A DNA stretch of 64,000 nucleotides from Odiellus spinosus. Its lineage: Eukaryota > Arthropoda > Arachnida > Opiliones > Phalangiidae. The position numbers and the translations under genes were made by a program. This document shows positions 24,101 through 34,735 of this stretch, in pieces. Where the stretch lies: NCBI GenBank assembly GCA_963920705.1, contig OY987228.1, positions 13,685,187 through 13,749,186 on the forward strand. Direction: 5' to 3'. Each line of letters begins with the position of its first letter. Position 1 is the first letter of the stretch. The notes under the pieces are model-generated. The model did no database searches and had not been told where the DNA came from. It was given only the letters and a program-made list of their open reading frames with translations.

Positions 24101-25098
24101 TATAAAAGATTTAACTGGACAGGATCTCTTGAATCCACATTTTGATCAGAGAAAAAATATTTTCGTCTCAACAACAGAGTTTCTTCTTCATCAATGCCTT
24201 GTTCTCGCAATGTCTTTGAATGATCAACCCAATCCACTGTTAAGTTAAAAAATAAAAAATTAAATGACTAATTACTTAAAATCATGATTAGTGAATTATA
24301 ATTATAACATTACAATCATCGTCAGTTTTCAATTTCTTCTTCAACTGTTCCATTTTTTGATCTTTATCCTTGTCTTTATTCTTATCCTTCCGTAAGGTAA
24401 GAGTTCCGGTGTTATTTTCTTTCGGATCTTCTGGCAAATCTCTGACAAGAGAGTATTCATCGTGATTCGTGATACCTTTGGAATAAAAAAATATTCTTAA
24501 TTGATTAATATTTTAAGTATCAATTATTGAGATAATAAATTCAGATATCTTACCTATTTTTGTGCAAATAACAACCATAAGATTAGCAACAGGTTGGCTA
24601 TCATCGATTAAAACAGTCTTGATGGTTCCATCCAACATTCTAACGCGAAGTGGTCTAATTTTTCGCTTATACTCCAAAAGATCCTTTAATTAAATTAATT
24701 ATAAAATCATTAAAACGAATTACGTAAAATCTTAATAAGAATTAAAATTTATAAAATCATTTCTCACTCCATTATGAAGTATGTAATATTCTAAACTTCG
24801 CCCTGGTTCGAGCCATATTCCCTTCTTGGGATCTTCGTCAGCTAAAAATAAGCCATAATCCTTGGCTAAAATTGAAAATAAATCAAAAAGATTAACCTAA
24901 ATTGGACCTAGAAATAATCATTTAGCGCTTATTTATAAATAAACAATGAAACTAACATTGGCCAAGATTCGCTTCGGTGATTTTTTCCCTGATGATCCTG
25001 CATACATCGTAGACCACCATGGCAGGGTCAAACTGCATGGTTTTGATGACATTTTTCTCAACTACGCTGACTTTCAACGAAAGTATACCGGTAGCCAT
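10179..25098 (-). CDS. TLN1: Talin, complete coding region in 37 exons
   Basis: Talin is the cytoplasmic adaptor that binds and activates integrin beta tails through its head and couples them to actin and vinculin through its helical-bundle rod. The coding exons, in transcript order on the minus strand, are 25098-24957, 24865-24768, 24683-24554, 24475-24314, 24236-24094, 23903-23776, 23640-23577, 23486-23292, 23227-23060, 22973-22897, 22838-22750, 22494-22406, 22306-22289, 22182-21875, 21812-21284, 21218-20991, 20919-20659, 20579-20466, 20401-20153, 20086-19874, 19804-19577, 19512-19195, 19097-18958, 18896-18713, 18193-17927, 17864-17380, 17313-16908, 16837-16589, 16523-16087, 16019-15836, 15745-15620, 12187-11885, 11816-11712, 11619-11386, 11146-10958, 10874-10692 and 10436-10179. 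I placed each boundary by AG/GT sites and frame; all phases agree and the sum is about 2566 residues, against about 2540 in vertebrates. The protein aligns to vertebrate talin throughout. A single talin gene is usual in invertebrates, where the Drosophila name is rhea. The donor after 11386 (GTTCGT) is weak. Confidence 0.97.
14217..14384 (-). CDS. Candidate alternative last exon of talin (truncated isoform)
   Basis: Within the large intron, a good acceptor (pyrimidine-rich stretch ending ggttag at 14390-14385) is followed by exactly 55 open codons and a TAG at 14219-14217. The preceding exon ends in phase 0 and this piece opens in phase 0, so the frame carries straight on from NLKESAK. The tail starts VQAYESCASDVELPEWLASD, is strongly acidic, contains EEELIRLLSVENLELVEP and ends PPSSQN. 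Its base composition is richer in G+C than the surrounding intron. The resulting protein would have about 2198 residues and lack the last R11 helix, R12, R13 and the dimerisation helix. No clear poly(A) hexamer is visible just downstream, which lowers confidence. EEELIRLLSV resembles an LD-type helix, but that is only a guess. Confidence 0.55.
   Translation of the reverse strand: MQAYESCASDVELPEWLASDQEEELIRLLSVENLELVEPVSDEIQAMNLPPSSQN
15272..15485. repeat. Intronic foldback element, CTAGACT family, copy A
   Basis: The left arm reads CTAGACTTTGATAACAAGTT and ends near ATTTGATTTGGAC. The right arm, read inward, is CTAGACTCAGGAATAAAGTT and ends ATCGATTTGGAC. It lies inside the large talin intron on the 5' side. 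It has no coding capacity. Related ends occur in three other talin introns, so this family has inserted repeatedly in one gene. Confidence 0.65.
15620..22182 (-). CDS. TLN1: Talin rod, helical bundles R1 to R11, exons 14-31
   Basis: Eighteen exons encode most of the alpha-helical rod (about residues 502-2143). The residues are typical: dense in alanine, with heptad-like helices and repeated vinculin-binding-type helices. Recognisable landmarks are TQCALATSQLVACTKVVAPTI, CLPGQRDVDDAI, AYLVAISDPSS, DPPSWQTLSNHSKTVSDAM, YFEPLVSAAVGSSSKT and RGTQACINAASTVSGIIGDL, each matching the same order in vertebrate talin. No bundle is missing. Exon 31 ends with NLKESAK in phase 0, directly before the large 3.4-kb intron that contains the candidate alternative last exon. 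Confidence 0.95.
18239..18695. repeat. Intronic foldback element, CTAGACT family, copy B
   Basis: The left end reads AGGGATACTAGACTCTGAAA followed by ACAAGTTATTTTTAAATCGA. The right end, read inward, starts GAAGGTATACTAGTCTGAGT and reaches TAACAAGTTAG. It occupies most of the intron between talin exons 24 and 25. The length of about 455 bp makes it the longest of the four copies. No open frame is present. Confidence 0.7.
22289..22973 (-). CDS. TLN1: Talin head-rod linker, exons 10-13, with an 18-nt microexon
   Basis: Four small exons encode the unstructured linker between head and rod (about residues 411-501). The sequence is rich in P, G, Q, H and A, with little identity to vertebrate linkers beyond KDHFGIEGDEG and SGNIALPAVIR. 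The last exon, 22306-22289, is only 18 nt long and encodes MKMPVE between good splice sites (acceptor attag, donor gtgaga). It is phase 0 on both sides, so it can be included or skipped without changing frame. In vertebrates this linker holds the calpain cleavage site; no equivalent site can be asserted here. Confidence 0.85.
22543..22722. repeat. Intronic foldback element, CTAGACT family, copy C
   Basis: The left end is AAAGGTATACTAGGCTCTGG followed by AAACAAGTTA. The right end, read inward, is GAGGGATATTAGACTCTGAA followed by AACAAGTTA. At about 180 bp this is a compact, well-preserved copy between talin exons 11 and 12. It has no coding capacity. Confidence 0.75.
23060..25098 (-). CDS. TLN1: Talin FERM head (F0-F3), exons 1-9
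   Basis: These nine exons encode residues 1 to about 410. The start MATGILSLKVSVVEKN aligns with the talin F0 start, and the ATG at 25098-25096 lies about 20 nt inside its exon. F1 carries an unusually regular basic/acidic stretch, KDKNKDKDKDQK, in the flexible loop that in vertebrate talin contacts membrane lipids. F2 and F3 are well conserved, including LLYVQ, KMKGKNKLAPRLLG and RRWAASPNSFTLDFGDY. The W of RRW (about residue 367) matches the integrin-contacting W359 of vertebrate talin-1. The head ends with GYIDIILKK. Intact signature residues argue for a functional integrin activator. Confidence 0.95.
23951..24063. repeat. Intronic foldback element, CTAGACT family, short copy D
   Basis: The ends are AAAGGGACACTAATCTCTAG on the left and AAAGGAGTACTAGATTCTCA read inward from the right, and the body keeps the TTTTACGCATATTTTAAC block seen in copy C. 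It lies between talin exons 5 and 6 and is the shortest, most reduced copy. Confidence 0.6.
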
Positions 25099-25118
25099 TT
25101 TTGTCTTCTATTTAGATG
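25099..25118 (-). other. Talin 5' untranslated part of the start exon, with its acceptor
   Basis: The sequence upstream of the talin ATG is CATCTAAATAGAAGACAAAA, preceded by a T-rich stretch ending gttttttag. That is a good 3' splice site, so at least one non-coding first exon must lie at higher coordinates. The sequence AAAATGG is an acceptable start context. Where the upstream exon lies is not certain; the exon at 28722-28901 is one candidate. Confidence 0.7.
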
Positions 25119-26668
25119 CTAAAAAACAAAAAAAGGTACATTTATGATTAAACCTAATCTTACCAAAATTTAACTTTAATTCTGGCTACTTTAATCTATT
25201 TCTACAAAGATATGATCCGTTAATCTCTTAAATAATTGGCCTCTGATGCCAAAAAAAACCAAAAAAATAACTCTATAGTATCATCTTGTACCTCTCATTT
25301 CAAACAATAGTGTATAAGTAGAGTATAATCTACGTAATATGATATTTTTCCATTTTATCCATTTTTTTTTTATATTTTGTGTGTTATTGGAGCCGTCCTG
25401 TATATAAAGGGTGTATTATTATACTGCAAAATAATATCAATAAATCGAATTTTAATCCTGGAGGCGTTAATTAGAATATATTAAATTAAATCTCCTATTT
25501 AATATTTTTTTTTAAAGGTAGCTTTAAGTACATAAAATGTTATAATACTTTTCTAATTATGTATTAAATTTATGAAATAGTGACTTGAAACCTTTAAAAA
25601 TACTTCAATATATAGTGACTAATAAAATAAAATTTCATAGAGTGTGAGAACGTCTTAAAAATGGTCTAAATCTAGTTGCTCGATACATGGAACTATCTTA
25701 GTTAATTAATTTCATGCTCGATGTTTCAAAGTCAATTTTTAGATCTATTACTCTTTTGTTTTAAAAAAGTAAACTAATTCCTTCTAAGCCTTAAAACAAA
25801 AATCATTCACTATTCAAAACAAAATTTGATATTTTTCAATCAAAACTTTTAATAGGACATTACAGCCAGACACCCATAAAATTACGCTTAAAAGTGTGGT
25901 TATATATAAACTGGAGCAATAAAACTATAAAATCAAGAATCTAAAGGTGGTGTTAGGATAAACCATATGGCAAAACCTTCTAAGAAAACCTACACATTAG
26001 ACTTTAAAGAAGAAATTTTAAAGAAAATATTCCTGGCTTCAAACACCCAAGGGTGCAAATCAAGGTACCTAGTTTCTTTTTTATTTAAACAGGGGAGTTC
26101 GAAAAACGGGGAGGAAATGAGCTAAAGCGGGCAGGAGTCAGGACGACTAAAGGGAATCTTAAACAGTTACCAGATCCAGGTTTCCTTGACAAATGGAGTG
26201 AAATATGGTCATCACTCCCACCCACAAAAAAAAAACCAAGAGTGTCATCTGCCTATGACAAGGCTCCTTCTCTAACCACCCCCTTTCTTTTCCAGCCTCT
26301 AGCGATCCCTGATCCCTCCAAGGATGCTAGGGAGGTTCAGGAGAAATACTGTGAGAGAGAAAATGGAGAACTGATGCTATCTTACGTGCAGGAGGTAGGA
26401 AAAGCTAGAGGGGGTGAGAAATCGGAAAAGCCATTTATAGCCATTTATAGCTTTTTTTTCCCCGAAAAACAACAGGCTTTTTCCACTTTGGCCTGTTGTT
26501 TTTCATTTGGTACCTATCCCTTTGATCTACCATTGTATTTTATAACTTGGTAGATGAACTATATTGGTATAGTAATTCTTTAACAGTTTATAAAATATGG
26601 AATAGATTTAAACTTAATATATGCCTACAAACTAGAATTTAAAATTTTGGTAATGACGAATATATAAA

Positions 26669-26745
26669 AGAAGTCGGCGTAGTGAGAAAACTGTGGAGGA
26701 TTGATACACAATGTTAAACTCTCAAGGAAAAACGTAGTTAACTAC
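26669..26745 (+). repeat. Dispersed repeat, GAGGCGG family, copy 1
   Basis: This copy reads GAAGTCGGCGTAGTGAGAAA, then GTGGAGGATTGATACACAATGTTAAAC in several blocks. The same order of blocks occurs at 28240-28305, 28411-28495 and 34645-34735. It is non-coding, and its ends are not defined. Confidence 0.55.
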
Positions 26746-28239
26746 ACCCTTTTGAACAAATAGTATTTTAACATTTTGCAGATAGAGGAAGCAATTCAAG
26801 TATTAAATAACAATAGTGAAAGAATTTTTATTTTGATATTTCTTACGTTTTGAAATTATTAGAATTTTGAATAGCTAAATCAATTCTGACACAAAAATCA
26901 AAATGACATGAATATCATGAATTGGGAGTTAATTGGCGAATAAATTCTAAATAATCTCACACTGAATGGCAGTGTGCAGAAGTATTTTTATCTTCTATTA
27001 CATTTAACACTGCGTATTAGTTCGCTTCAGCTTTAACTAGTTTCCAAAACGATTTTGAAAAAAGTGTAAATATAATCCTCCTTGATTTGGCAGTACCTTA
27101 AAAGTTAAGGAACCTGCAATTTGCTTTCATTTATTTTCTTAGATATAAAGTGGACAATATTGCTTCCACTCGCCGACAACTCAAAGTGAAATGAACTACT
27201 AAAAAATATTAAGGTAACATAAATTATATCTTTCACGTGAACTTTAAACCCGTATAGAGAGATGATATTCGAGCCCCAATTATGGAAAATTTATGGTTTT
27301 TAACACGATTTAATTATCTGTAAAATTTCCCTCTCCCCTTAACACCCTATGTAAGGTTAGTTAGGGGGTAAAAATTAAAAAGGTCATACGATACCATCTA
27401 TGTTGAAGTTGAAAGGGTACACTATATACTTGACGAGATAAAGATGGTAAAAGGTCATAAGAGTAAAAGAGGGGGGGAAAACCCCGGGAAACTAGTATTA
27501 ATACGCCAGAAACAGTAGAAAATGAGGATGAAATCGGGGATAGAAGGATGGGAGTAAAAAAAGAGCGGTGTGTGGAGCTAAAAGGCTTGCGGTCTATTTT
27601 GCAAAGAGCGGGCTTGGATTCGGGCTGAGCAGCGCGTGAAAAATGTTATCCATCATACTGTCACCTTCAGACCAGCCGGGGTCTCCCAGAAACTAAAACC
27701 TCCCACTTTTGCTAGAATTTTCTAGCCATAAACTTCTCAAACCCCTCTTTCCCAACCTAAAATTTCGATAATATTACGTAAGATCACATTAACGGGAATT
27801 CAATCGAACCTGCAACGGAAAAATCTATAGAATTTTATGGATGACCCCTAACAAAACACTAACCATCGCTAAAAATCGTAGAGACAAATTTAGTGGGTGA
27901 CAAACATTTGAAACTTACGGGGTACGAGAAAACAGATGGGTTATATTTCCTTTTAATATTAGGGGGGGGGGGGGCGATAATGGAATTCTATTCAGAAATT
28001 ACTGCCCTAATTATAACCTTACATAAGGTCTTAATTGCTTTCAATGATTCAATCACACGTGAGGGGAAACTCGATTTGTTCATAAACTATTTTTAACAAT
28101 GCGTACTAATTCTGCTCATATTTAGCTCCTTCTTTGCAAAAAATTAACGTTGTTCCACCATAGATTCATAGACCGTAAAACATCAAACGAACTCTAGCTG
28201 AAAACCAACTGAACGAATTGACTCATTTTAAACATATAT

Positions 28240-28305
28240 TCAAGAAAAGGTTTCCAAAAAGAAAAAGCTAAGGCGGGTTAATATACAATGTTAAACGTTA
28301 TTTCA
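28240..28305 (+). repeat. Dispersed repeat, GAGGCGG family, copy 2
   Basis: This copy contains TTCAAGAAAAGGTTTC, then AAGCTAAGGCGGGTTAATAT and ACAATGTTAAACG. It matches the other family members block by block with several substitutions. Confidence 0.55.
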
Positions 28306-28410
28306 TAATTAGGAAATAAAATTAGAATACAAATTGAGCATGAATACGCGTCTAGTAAGAATTTTAGAAACAAAAATCACTATATCTTGCAAGGTAGATA
28401 AAAATACTTT

Positions 28411-28495
28411 TGTTCAAGAGAAGTTGGTGTGATGGGAAAAGCTGAGGCGGATAAATACAAAATGCTAGACCTCCTATAGGAAGAAAATAGTCTAA
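28411..28495 (+). repeat. Dispersed repeat, GAGGCGG family, copy 3
   Basis: This copy contains TTCAAGAGAAGTTGGTGTGA, then GGGAAAAGCTGAGGCGGATA and CAAAATGCTAGACCTCC. It lies only about 110 bp from copy 2, so a local duplication is possible. Confidence 0.6.
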
Positions 28496-28721
28496 GCCAA
28501 CTCCCATTGGAAAAAGTTACGTAAAAAAAAATAAAACCACTCTCATAAGGATGAAATTAATCCCACCCACCAATTCGGTACTTTTTTCATCAAACTCCTT
28601 CTCGGGAGTTAAATTACTTCTCTGCTCCAACTTATTCGCGAGTTTTTTAAATTAGGAAAAAAAGGGGGGTTAAAAAGGCTTAGATTTTCGGGTGGAAGAA
28701 AGAGCCAGAGAGAACACTCAC

Positions 28722-28901
28722 CATAGAAGACTGAATGTTCAAAACGCGAAAAAGTCGAGGAAGAAGCTGCGTGTTAGGATAAATGAGACGGTAGGCGACG
28801 GGATAGTCATCAAAATCACGAGATCGGAATAAAGGATTGATAGTCGTAAAAGATGGGGGGTTGTAATTAGGGGTTAAAGCACGTCCCAATTTCACTGCCA
28901 T
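28722..28901 (-). CDS. Orphan candidate first coding exon (60 codons), function unknown
   Basis: An ATG at 28901-28899 (context AAAGATGGC) opens 60 codons starting MAVKLGRALTPNYNPPSF and ending RLFRVLNIQSSM, directly before a textbook donor, GTGAGT, at 28721-28716. The codon use and G+C are those of coding sequence and differ from the flanks. I do not recognise the protein. If it splices to the talin acceptor at 25118, the frame is out of step with talin and would end just after the talin ATG, making it an overlapping upstream open frame. Otherwise it is the first exon of an unidentified gene, or a 73-codon single-exon frame that runs to a stop at 28680. A TATA-like box lies 360 bp upstream. 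Confidence 0.4.
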
Positions 28902-29257
28902 CTTTATCTATATAAGATCTCGAGGATAAAACTCTGTCATATACTCTCTTAAGTCTTTTAACTCCCGGATAAAATCGACTATACAGATTGAGACTCGTCT
29001 AAAAAGAAGGGACAGTTTTCCTCACGGTTTTGGTCAAGACGCCCGTGAGTCGGGCTTCCCCTTACGGAGCTTGAAACGAAAAAGGATGAGAGAGAGAGAA
29101 ACCATGGAGAAACGGAGATGCTGTTGGGGATTGAGAAAGAGAACGGGGGAAGGGGGAAAACGCGGGATATAGGGGGAAGAATTGTGGCGCCAAGGATCTT
29201 TCTCCTTCCTCCGGTTTCCCCATCTTTATCCTTTCACTTTCTTCTAGTTTTTCCGTT

Positions 29258-29267
29258 CTTTATATAA
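29258..29267 (-). promoter_or_regulatory. TATA-like box upstream of the orphan exon and talin
   Basis: The minus strand reads CTTATATAAAGAAC here, within a GC-richer, CpG-containing stretch (about 28900-29400) that differs from the AT-rich surroundings. It lies about 360 nt upstream of the ATG at 28901 on the same strand, so a transcript starting about 30 nt below it would include that exon. The plus strand also reads TTATATAAG, so direction is not proven. Confidence 0.35.
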
Positions 29268-32200
29268 GACTGGTCCGCTTTACTGGCGTAACCCCGGCCC
29301 ACCGCAGTCTTTCCGAGTTTTTTTTTAGTCTTGGACCCCGATGTGTGTTTGCGTAAATCGAGGAGGCATTCGCGCACGAATCAACCGGCCGAAAGCGTGG
29401 TTTCCAATATAAGGCACTCTTTTAAGTGGAATGAACTAACCAAACTAACCCTAAAGACGATCAACATTTCCTAAAAGAGGGAAGGAGAGGAAAAATCCTA
29501 AAAGGAGGGTGAAAAGAAGCTACAATCTAATCCCATTCACATCAAAAGGTCCGAATTAACTTTGCAAATCTACGGTTAATTAACCTAATTATAATATAGT
29601 TAAATATTAAATTGCACCTTCTTGAAGGGCTGGTGTCACGGGCAGACTATAACTTCCTTTAAGTCTTTTATGTAATCGACCATATACCTTTAAACATAGT
29701 TTAAACTAATTAGCAAATAGAGTTTTCCCCACTGTTGTCAGTCGAAGAACCAAACATGACGAAGAGAGAAAGGCCTAATGGTTCAACTTGGAAAATGTTT
29801 CTAACTGAACTCGGTTCATCAAGAAGGAAAGTTGGCTGTAATATTCTCCAGCCTCAAAGTATTCCTCCTAAAATTCTATCAAATTTATCAGAAGTAAATT
29901 GACTAATATTTTTCGGTAATTCAGGTGTAACTAAAGATAAAGGAATGCGTTTAAAAATGGTACTTTCATCTTCTCTTCAAAAAATGAAGGGCGAGAGGGG
30001 GGCGAAGATAAATATGCCTATACTATCGTAAAGTGTCTGCGGAAAGAAGAAAGAGACTGACTGATAATAACTATTGGGGGAGAGTACCATCACAATCCAT
30101 CCTTCAAGATAAAAAAACGTGGAATTCCTGGGTCTCATATCATTTTCTAAGCAGGGACAGTGCAGGAATAGAATATATATAGGATATAAGGGAATGACGA
30201 AGTTATAAGAATGATAAAGACGTCTTGAACGACTTTAAAATATTTCTGTTCCATAAAAGACTATATTAAAAACTGTCAAATTGAGAGGGGTGTTTTCGGT
30301 ATAACATATGGAGTAGTCACGCAGAATAGTCACAAATATTGCCATTTAAAATTCCGTGACTATATATTCCTGGTTTTCCCAGACCATATTTTTATCTAAA
30401 CTAAATGAACCAACTATTTTGTGGCACAGTTTGATAAATAAATCATTTTTTAATGAGATACTGATTTTCTTTTTAAACTTAGGACTATTCTATGAATATT
30501 TCGGCCTAATTTTACAATTTTAGGACTTGTTCCTTGACCCCTAGCGCAATTTTTAAATACCTCGCCCAATGTCAACCACGTCTATTCTGATAAACACACA
30601 AATGTTGGTTTAACCTAGGTCTATTAACAATGGACACATATCATATATCAAACAGTGGTAAAATTAGCAAGCCTACTTCCTATTTTCTAAGGTTTAACAT
30701 TGGGTATCATTCCACCTCAGATTTACTCCTTTTGAAAAACATTATACACTATTTTTTGTTAGATCTTAAACTAAGATCTTGAACAACGCAAGAAGTTAAT
30801 TTTTGACGCTGAAAGCTTACGATATAAAAATCTAAAGGATTAAAATCAACAATTACTAACGAACTATATAAAATGGGCTACGAAAATACCAACGAATCTA
30901 AAACTAATAAGAATACTTTTTGATAAATCACGAGCTATTTTTTTTTATTTTTTTTTTTTTTGGGAAGTGGCCAATAAACCACCAGATTAGAAGGACGTAA
31001 CGAATCACACGTGGTAACCAGTTTAACAGAACCAGAGAGAAAAAGATTCAGAGAAGCAAAACATTCCCAGTAAAGGATTTGTGGAGCCGGGTTCAGGGAC
31101 CTCCCCTAAGAGACGAAAAACGAGAGAAAAGTCGATTCATAACCGTTTCTTACGTTTAAGGAAAAGATACCCCCATACTCCCCCTCCCCTTATCATCCCA
31201 CCAACAGATTAATTGGCACCCCATGGTCGAGTCCCCATCCTCCTACAACCAAGGGAGGAAAGATGGTGCTAGCCTACTACACTTAGTTCAGAACCCACCG
31301 GAAAGTCGGGAGGATGACTGCGTAGAGCTATTCTCTTGGTCAAAGAGAATTTTGAAACATTGTCAAAGCCAACGCGCATTAACACGTAATGTAAACTTCT
31401 ATGATATAAAAGTAATCTTTGGAAAGTGCTTTTGAACGGGAGTATATTGTTTGGGATGGGAAGAAACTGGGGATGCGCGGATGAGGATGGAGATAGGGAG
31501 AAGAGAGATCCGCCGTCATCCCTAGTCGAGGGATTTATTTCTTTTAATGACAAATAGAAAGAATGACTGGTAATAACACGACGCCGTTGTTAGCTTTTAA
31601 GATGAGTAGAGGACTCTGGGACGGAGACGGGATCGCGCATGCGGGGGAGGAGAAACATCCTCTTTGGACTTTATATCGGCAGCCATAAATTTATTGTAGG
31701 GAAGCCCGGGGAAACTGGGAAAGGATGACCGTTTTTACTTCCGACCAGTATATGGGATAGTGGACTGAAAGGCGACAAAAACTAAGAGCTAGTAGTAATG
31801 TTAAAACTTGAACGAGATGGTAAGTTCTTCATGGTTACCAATGTTATGTCATAAAAATTTACATAGCGTATGCGATGTTTTAAAATATCCCCAAATTTAC
31901 TGGAATAATTTTAATACTTAAGCAAACTTTCAGGCAAACCTATGGTTTTGATTTCGAACTCTGGAATTCGGTTGTCTGTTAATGAAATATAATTTTCCTT
32001 CGAAACTTAGTGGGGCTTTATTGGTAGCTCATGACCAGCATTATTATTGACGCTTAACAGTTTTGATTATTAAAAATCATCTTTTCAATGTAATAGTTCT
32101 AATTTTTGGAAATGAAAATATAAAGTTGAGAGAAAATGGTCAACATTTCCGTGCCACTTCGCCAGTTTGAACAATGTCAAATAACTTTTAGTAAAAGCTA

Positions 32201-34644
32201 ATTAAGCATACAGTTGTCGCGAATGATACTATAACAATCAATCTAAAACATCCAGAGCTACCAAAACTAACGTAACAATGGAACATCAAACGGGGTAAGA
32301 GGGTTTATGAACCAATTCAACATAAAACACGCACTAAGAGCTCGCAATTCATCCTAAAATATGGGTCCAATTTTTACGAGGGACACATAAACATGTCTTT
32401 TCAATCAAACGCGAAAATACTCCGTGGAAAAACTATATACGATTTTCATGCACACATACACATATCTAGACACCACAATGGGTTGAATTAAAAACAATCG
32501 GTTTAAATCTATACTATCTGATTTGACAAAAACAATTAAGGACCAATTAGGGTTTATTCTTACGCTGTTAGTAAAGATAAAGATCATGGGGGCCATTTCA
32601 TCCAAGTTGAAACGCTGGACATTGTTTTTCTCTGGCAGAAAAAGACATCTTGGAAGGCCGTGGACATCCCGCTTCTGGAGTGGGTAATAAAAGGTGCGAC
32701 CCGTTCAAGGTAGACCGACCGGAAAATAACGTGGGAATATTTGAAGGGGTTTGGTCGAAGTGACCTGGTCGCCGATAGTTTCACGAAAACCGATGTTACC
32801 AGAGAGGGACGAGGATTTTTACCCACCGCGCCCGAAAGGTGAAACTTCTCTGCCGAACTCAAACTCGTTCTCGTGGGGTCCGTTATCTTTCGGGGGGAAA
32901 AGGGAGGAGGGGAAATAAAACTAGGACCCCAACTAAGGGGGAGGCGACGATAGTCTTAAAACTAAAGGCACCAACACTGTCCACCAACTATGACGTCAAA
33001 AAGCGGTGCACGAGGGATATAAAATAGAAAAATACTAGGGGGTTTGCCCCCGAGGCGTGGCTCCTTAGAGGGAAAATTTTGGCGCAGTGGTCTCTGATTC
33101 GCTATACAGTTTGTAGATGAAGGGGGTGAATTATAACTAAGAACACGTCGGGGGGGAGATGGGGACAAAATACGAAGGGGGATGAAACTATGGGTGACAC
33201 AACATTGATACGGATGAGTATTCGGATAAAGGAGGACAGGGTATTCGTCTTTAGGAGAATGAGTAAGGGAACGGTACCACTCTTTCCCCTTCTCCTCTCA
33301 CTCAATGGGGTGATACTTAAAATCACCCCAGCGTAAGCTCATTAGATTTCTAGAATACATGTATATATAAGTAGAGGCAAACGCGATTTCATCCCCTTAT
33401 ACCATCCTCTCGAATAGCTAGCAACGCCTAGAACTAACTTCAATTAGCGACATTGATACGCTTTATAGCATAGTGGAGTCCAAATAAAAAATATCTCAAC
33501 TTTTAGAGACAGCGGGGTGAAAGGGGGTTGCAATGAGGGGACAAATTTTCTCTCTCTCTGCTCTTGAACCTCCTCGAATTTTTACGGATGAGAAAACTCG
33601 GACAAAAGGGAGAAACACCCAGCGCGCTTCCCATCTCTTCAGACTATTATCCTCAATTCCAATATAGATAGCGATGACACGCCCAAACTAGCCCGAAAAC
33701 ATCTTTAAGATGAATAAAAACATGACTTATCTTACAATATAAGACGCGATACTAAAAGTGCGTTAAAAAATTAACTCAACTTTTGATAAAGCAGGAAAAA
33801 AATACATATATATGTATATACACCCAAATTCCAAGAGCCTATAAATAACAAGTTTAAACCGAAGGTGAGATATATCATGGAATTATTTTTCTACACTTTA
33901 CTTTCACTAAATTTAACTTCATGTTGAAACTTTCGGATTGGGCTTAATTTCAAATAACTTTTTTTTTACACCTTATATTTGACTTTGTTCAAAACTCTAT
34001 GCAGTGCAGCTTTACGCCTTCTCTTTTCTCTTTCCATCTCTAACTCGGCGCAAAGAAGTCTTCATACTCTTTGTACTACTATTTGTAACATTCAAGTTAA
34101 AAAACAATGACCAGAAATTGGACTAATGTAGACCCAAGTAATATGTATATCCTGCCTGGCTACCAAAAATGAATTTAATTATAATTCAAAGATAATTACT
34201 ACATTATTAGAACGTCCAGTTTTGTGACATCACGCGAGAGGGAGGAAATATAGCACGTTATCTTATTTTTTCAGCTTCGACATTCACCTTCAAGACGACC
34301 TTATGGGCTAAAAACCTTCTAAATATAGTAATTATCTCTAAATTCGAATTTAATCATTGCGGCTACCTTCTGAGTTGGAAATTTTCGTACAGAATTCTAA
34401 TTTGTACGTAATACTTTCATTATTACATGATTTCCAATAAATTTTTTAAAGATTCTGACCTATTATGAATAATATAAGGTGTAAACAACCTCGACACTTA
34501 ACGTCAAGAAGAAAAAAGAAAAAAAAATAGGTTCAAGTTTAGTTTCGGTAGACGTTTCAGAGAACACGCAGGGAAGGGTGGAAAATGATTTACTTTGGCA
34601 CAACGCCTGGAACAAATTTCCAATGTAAACCCCTTATATACTTT

Positions 34645-34735
34645 AGTTCAAGAAAAGTTCAAGGAATAACGAAAGTTAAGGCGGATTAATAAATTATGTT
34701 AAACCTTCTAGTATAAAAAAAGTAGTTTTCTCGAA
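34645..34735 (+). repeat. Dispersed repeat, GAGGCGG family, copy 4
   Basis: This copy contains TTCAAGAAAAGTTCAAGG, then GAAAGTTAAGGCGGATTAAT and TATGTTAAACCTTCTAG. It lies about 6 kb from copies 2 and 3, which shows that the family is dispersed and not merely tandem. Confidence 0.6.

Larger units (their letters stand above)
25119..28721. other. Intergenic or 5'-intronic sequence upstream of the talin start exon
   Basis: No coding exon can be supported. A plus-strand open frame at 26242-26553 (103 codons) has no family resemblance and no splice context, so I leave it out. The segment holds copies of a dispersed repeat (26669-26745, 28240-28305, 28411-28495), a 13-nt G run at 27962-27974 and a GC-richer patch around 27450-27700. 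If the exon at 28722-28901 belongs to the talin transcript, this whole stretch is the first talin intron. Confidence 0.5.

Noticed and set aside
26242-26553. Plus-strand open frame of 103 codons
   Set aside because: No recognisable domain, no splice context and low-complexity ends. The length is not remarkable for a GC-richer patch.
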